In this document: positions 62,011-64,000 of the stretch, in pieces
How positions within the stretch are numbered: position 1 is the first letter of the stretch
How the letters are laid out: each line of letters starts with the position of its first letter
From: Verrucomicrobiales bacterium
GTDB taxonomy: Bacteria > Verrucomicrobiota > Verrucomicrobiia > Limisphaerales > J093
Direction of reading: 5' to 3'
Length of the DNA: 64,000 nt
Assembly: GCA_024233305.1 (NCBI GenBank)
Contig: JACKPV010000028.1
Location: 186,001-250,000 of the forward strand
Program-made: the position numbers and the translations under genes
The notes under the pieces: model-generated
Databases searched by the model: none
What the model was told of the DNA's origin: nothing
Seen by the model: the letters and a program-made list of their open reading frames with translations, nothing else

Positions 62011-63480
62011 ATGAAGAACAGCAACCACGCGCCACAGAAGCGGCGCCCAATCGTCCAACTCGCCGCGGCATCCGCCGTTGGCTTGCTACTGGGTCAGTCG
62101 ATCCCGGCGCGCGCGCAGCACTCCACGCCTGCTTCGTTTCCGGAAATCGAACGACAGGTCCTGCAGCAACGTGCCCTCGAGGCAATGATCTGGGGCATGC
62201 CGGCGGTCAACTTGGATCTCATGTACCAGACGATGCTGCGCGAGACCAAGGCGCGGGACAACCAGATGCTGTATTGGTCGCGCCTGCTTGATTGGAAGAC
62301 CCAGACCCTCACCCCCAACACCGACGTCATATATTTCACGCCCTACTTCGATACGAAAGAGGTTGGACCGCTCGTGCTGGAGATTCCGCCGGCCGACGAT
62401 GGTGCCATTGTGGGCACGATCATGGATGCCTGGCAGATGCCGCTCGAGGATGTGGGTCCGGCGGGCGCGGACCGGGGTCAGGGCGGGAAGTACCTCATTC
62501 TGCCGCCAGGTCACGAGGGGCAGGTGCCCGAAGGCTACATCGTTCTGCCCTCGCTGACCTACCGGGGATATGCCCTGATCCGGTCCATCCTGCGGAGCGG
62601 AAGCGACGCCGACCTGGCCAAGGCGGTGGAATACGGCAAACGGATGAAGATCTACCCCTTGTCGGAAGCGCGGAATCCGCGGCCCACCGTTTACGTGGAT
62701 GCCGCGGGCGTGTTCTACGATGCGACCATTCGCTACGACATCCGGTTCTTTGAATCGTTGAATCGCGTGGTCCAGTATGAACCTTGGATCGAGCGCGACC
62801 GCGTCATGATCGACACGTTGCGCATGATCGGCATTGAAAAGGGCCGGCCGTTCGCCCCGGACGCGGAAGAGGTCCAAGCGCTCAACGAGGCCGCCGCGCG
62901 GGGGCGCGCGTATCTCGACGGGCAGTACAAGGAAGTGGTCAAGGGAGGGCCTTTCGCCAAGGGCAGCCGGTGGGCCTTTCCCGAGTCCCTTGGACTCGTC
63001 TTCAAGGCGTCCCAGGCGCAGTTCTCAGACCCCAACCTGTATCCGGTCGACGCCCGGGGCCTGCTGTTCACCTTCATTTTCTTCACCCCGAAGCGGATGG
63101 GCGAAGGCCAGTTCTACTTGATCACCATCGAGGACCAGGAGGGCGGGGCGCTGGACGGCGCCAAGACCTATCGGCTCAACGTTCCCGCCAATGCTCCCGT
63201 CAGGCAATACTGGTCGGCGACGCTGTATGATCGGGACACCCACGCCCTCATTCGGGACGTGCCGCACGCGGGCCGTTCTTCGCAGAGCCCGGGGTTGCAG
63301 GTCAATGCGGACGGATCGGTGGACCTTTACTTTGGCCCGAAAGCGCCCGCCGGCAAAGAGGCGAACTGGGCGCCCACGGATCCGGAGCGGGAATTCGAGA
63401 TCCTGTTCCGTTTCTACGGCCCCCTGCCGCCCCTCTTCGCCAAGACCTGGGTGCTGCCGGACATCGAACTGGTGAAGTAA
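62011..63480 (+). CDS. DUF1254/DUF1214 family protein, exported
   Basis: Protein of 489 residues with a signal peptide ending near ARAQH (residue 36). The DUF1254 part has WGMPAVNLDLMYQTML, LTPNTDVIYFTPYFD, and VPEGYIVLPSLTYRGYALIR. The DUF1214 part has YSLITIEDQEG-like residues (YLITIEDQEG), YWSATLYDRDTHALI and VNADGSVDLYFGPKAP, ending in a FRFYGPLPPLFAKTWVLPD block. Function is unknown. After the TAA the same frame stays open for 38 more codons to 63597, with a protein-like composition. Confidence 0.9.
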   Translation: MKNSNHAPQKRRPIVQLAAASAVGLLLGQSIPARAQHSTPASFPEIERQVLQQRALEAMIWGMPAVNLDLMYQTMLRETKARDNQMLYWSRLLDWKTQTLTPNTDVIYFTPYFDTKEVGPLVLEIPPADDGAIVGTIMDAWQMPLEDVGPAGADRGQGGKYLILPPGHEGQVPEGYIVLPSLTYRGYALIRSILRSGSDADLAKAVEYGKRMKIYPLSEARNPRPTVYVDAAGVFYDATIRYDIRFFESLNRVVQYEPWIERDRVMIDTLRMIGIEKGRPFAPDAEEVQALNEAAARGRAYLDGQYKEVVKGGPFAKGSRWAFPESLGLVFKASQAQFSDPNLYPVDARGLLFTFIFFTPKRMGEGQFYLITIEDQEGGALDGAKTYRLNVPANAPVRQYWSATLYDRDTHALIRDVPHAGRSSQSPGLQVNADGSVDLYFGPKAPAGKEANWAPTDPEREFEILFRFYGPLPPLFAKTWVLPDIELVK

Positions 63481-63663
63481 CGCGAGTTCAAGAGTTCCCT
63501 CGACAGGAGCCATTTCGTCTTCCTGCCGAAGGGGCTCGGCGACGCCTACGACGAGCCGTCAGAGAATGCGCGAATGATCGCCAATAGCGAGCAGTGACCG
63601 GATCCGGATGCAGGCAGCTGGGCATCAGGGGATTCAAAGGGATCCCCCTGATGCCAAGCCGAC

Positions 63664-64000
63664 ATGGCCACGAGAAGAACGTTTGAACCACGGCGACAGT
63701 TCGCAGCACTCGCGGACGCCCTGAGCGGATTTCGACTTCGGCTCTGGGGAGGACTGCTGGTCGGGTGGTTCTTGGTGCTGTGTTTCGTTCCGGACCCCCG
63801 GCCGTTGGGGGCTCCGGAATGGTCAGTGGGCGCCGTGCAGCGGTTGACCAGCGCCTCGGAACCGATGGCGCGCGCCGTGGCGACGGGTGTGCTGCGGGCC
63901 AGTGGTTTGGGGCTGCTCGGGGTGCTCCTGAGTCTGACCTTGGGCCGTTTGGCGAAGTGGGGCGTGGCCTTTGCCTTGGGGCTTTCACCCGTCCTCGCCG
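63664..64000 (+). CDS. start of a membrane protein, cut by the window
   Basis: From ATG 63664 the frame MATRRTFEPRRQFAALADAL stays open to the last base (112 codons). A basic N-terminus is followed by hydrophobic segments LWGGLLVGWFLVLCFVP, VLRASGLGLLGVLLSLTLG and WGVAFALGLSPVLA. The pattern suggests a multi-pass protein; a VanZ-like family is possible but unproven without the rest. Confidence 0.55.
   Translation, partial: MATRRTFEPRRQFAALADALSGFRLRLWGGLLVGWFLVLCFVPDPRPLGAPEWSVGAVQRLTSASEPMARAVATGVLRASGLGLLGVLLSLTLGRLAKWGVAFALGLSPVLA

Overview
The window is GC-rich, gene-dense bacterial DNA that most likely comes from the Verrucomicrobiota (PVC group). The gene families point that way: a Cys-type sulfatase, a DUF1080 (3-keto-disaccharide hydrolase) protein, a GH78 rhamnosidase, a beta-propeller sensor kinase, a PUR-alpha-like protein, a single-chain glycyl-tRNA synthetase and PVC-type proteins of unknown function. 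Families of palindromic intergenic repeats support the same view. No 16S rRNA or other decisive marker is present, so the assignment is an inference from gene content.

Layout. 0-0.8 kb: end of a CRISPR array with 11 repeats and no cas genes in view, followed by a 38-bp tandem repeat. 1.4-12 kb: a carbohydrate block with a GH78 alpha-L-rhamnosidase, an unrecognised exported protein, a three-gene ABC sugar importer and a sulfatase. 12.3-14.5 kb: a complete ISAs1-type element with a frameshifted transposase. 14.6-19.7 kb: the F0F1 ATP synthase operon atpBEFHAG-C, from which the catalytic beta subunit gene atpD is missing. 19.8-41.8 kb: housekeeping genes, including a squalene/phytoene synthase family protein, glyQS, tRNA-Thr(CGT), TlpA-like and DsbD-like thiol-redox proteins, a pseudouridine synthase, an Rrf2 regulator, a MidA-type methyltransferase, a nucleosidase, glutamate dehydrogenase, pyruvate kinase, a ferredoxin-NADP reductase, CstA, nadD and rsfS. 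41.9-42.7 kb: a gutted second copy of the ISAs1 element carrying a palindromic element, then tRNA-Arg(ACG).

43.1-48.9 kb is a tightly packed five-gene run: an unknown protein, an ABC ATPase, an ABC permease, the UV-damage endonuclease UvsE and an SDR/DUF2867 protein. 49.0-50.7 kb holds two small coiled-coil membrane proteins coupled to ogt. 51.2-58.1 kb holds a propeller histidine kinase and its FixJ-like regulator (ATGA overlap), an FGE-like protein lacking one catalytic cysteine, and a Tat-exported M20 amidohydrolase. 58.8-61.3 kb is a Phd/VapC toxin-antitoxin pair whose toxin gene is split by an intact IS1380 element. 62-64 kb holds a DUF1254 protein and the start of a membrane protein that runs off the window.

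The most notable observations are the absent atpD, a family of about 196-bp long-inverted-repeat elements (three copies plus a shorter relative), the exactly reconstructable IS insertion into vapC, and the unexplained operons at 43-50 kb. No complete, clearly new defence system or biosynthetic cluster was recognised.
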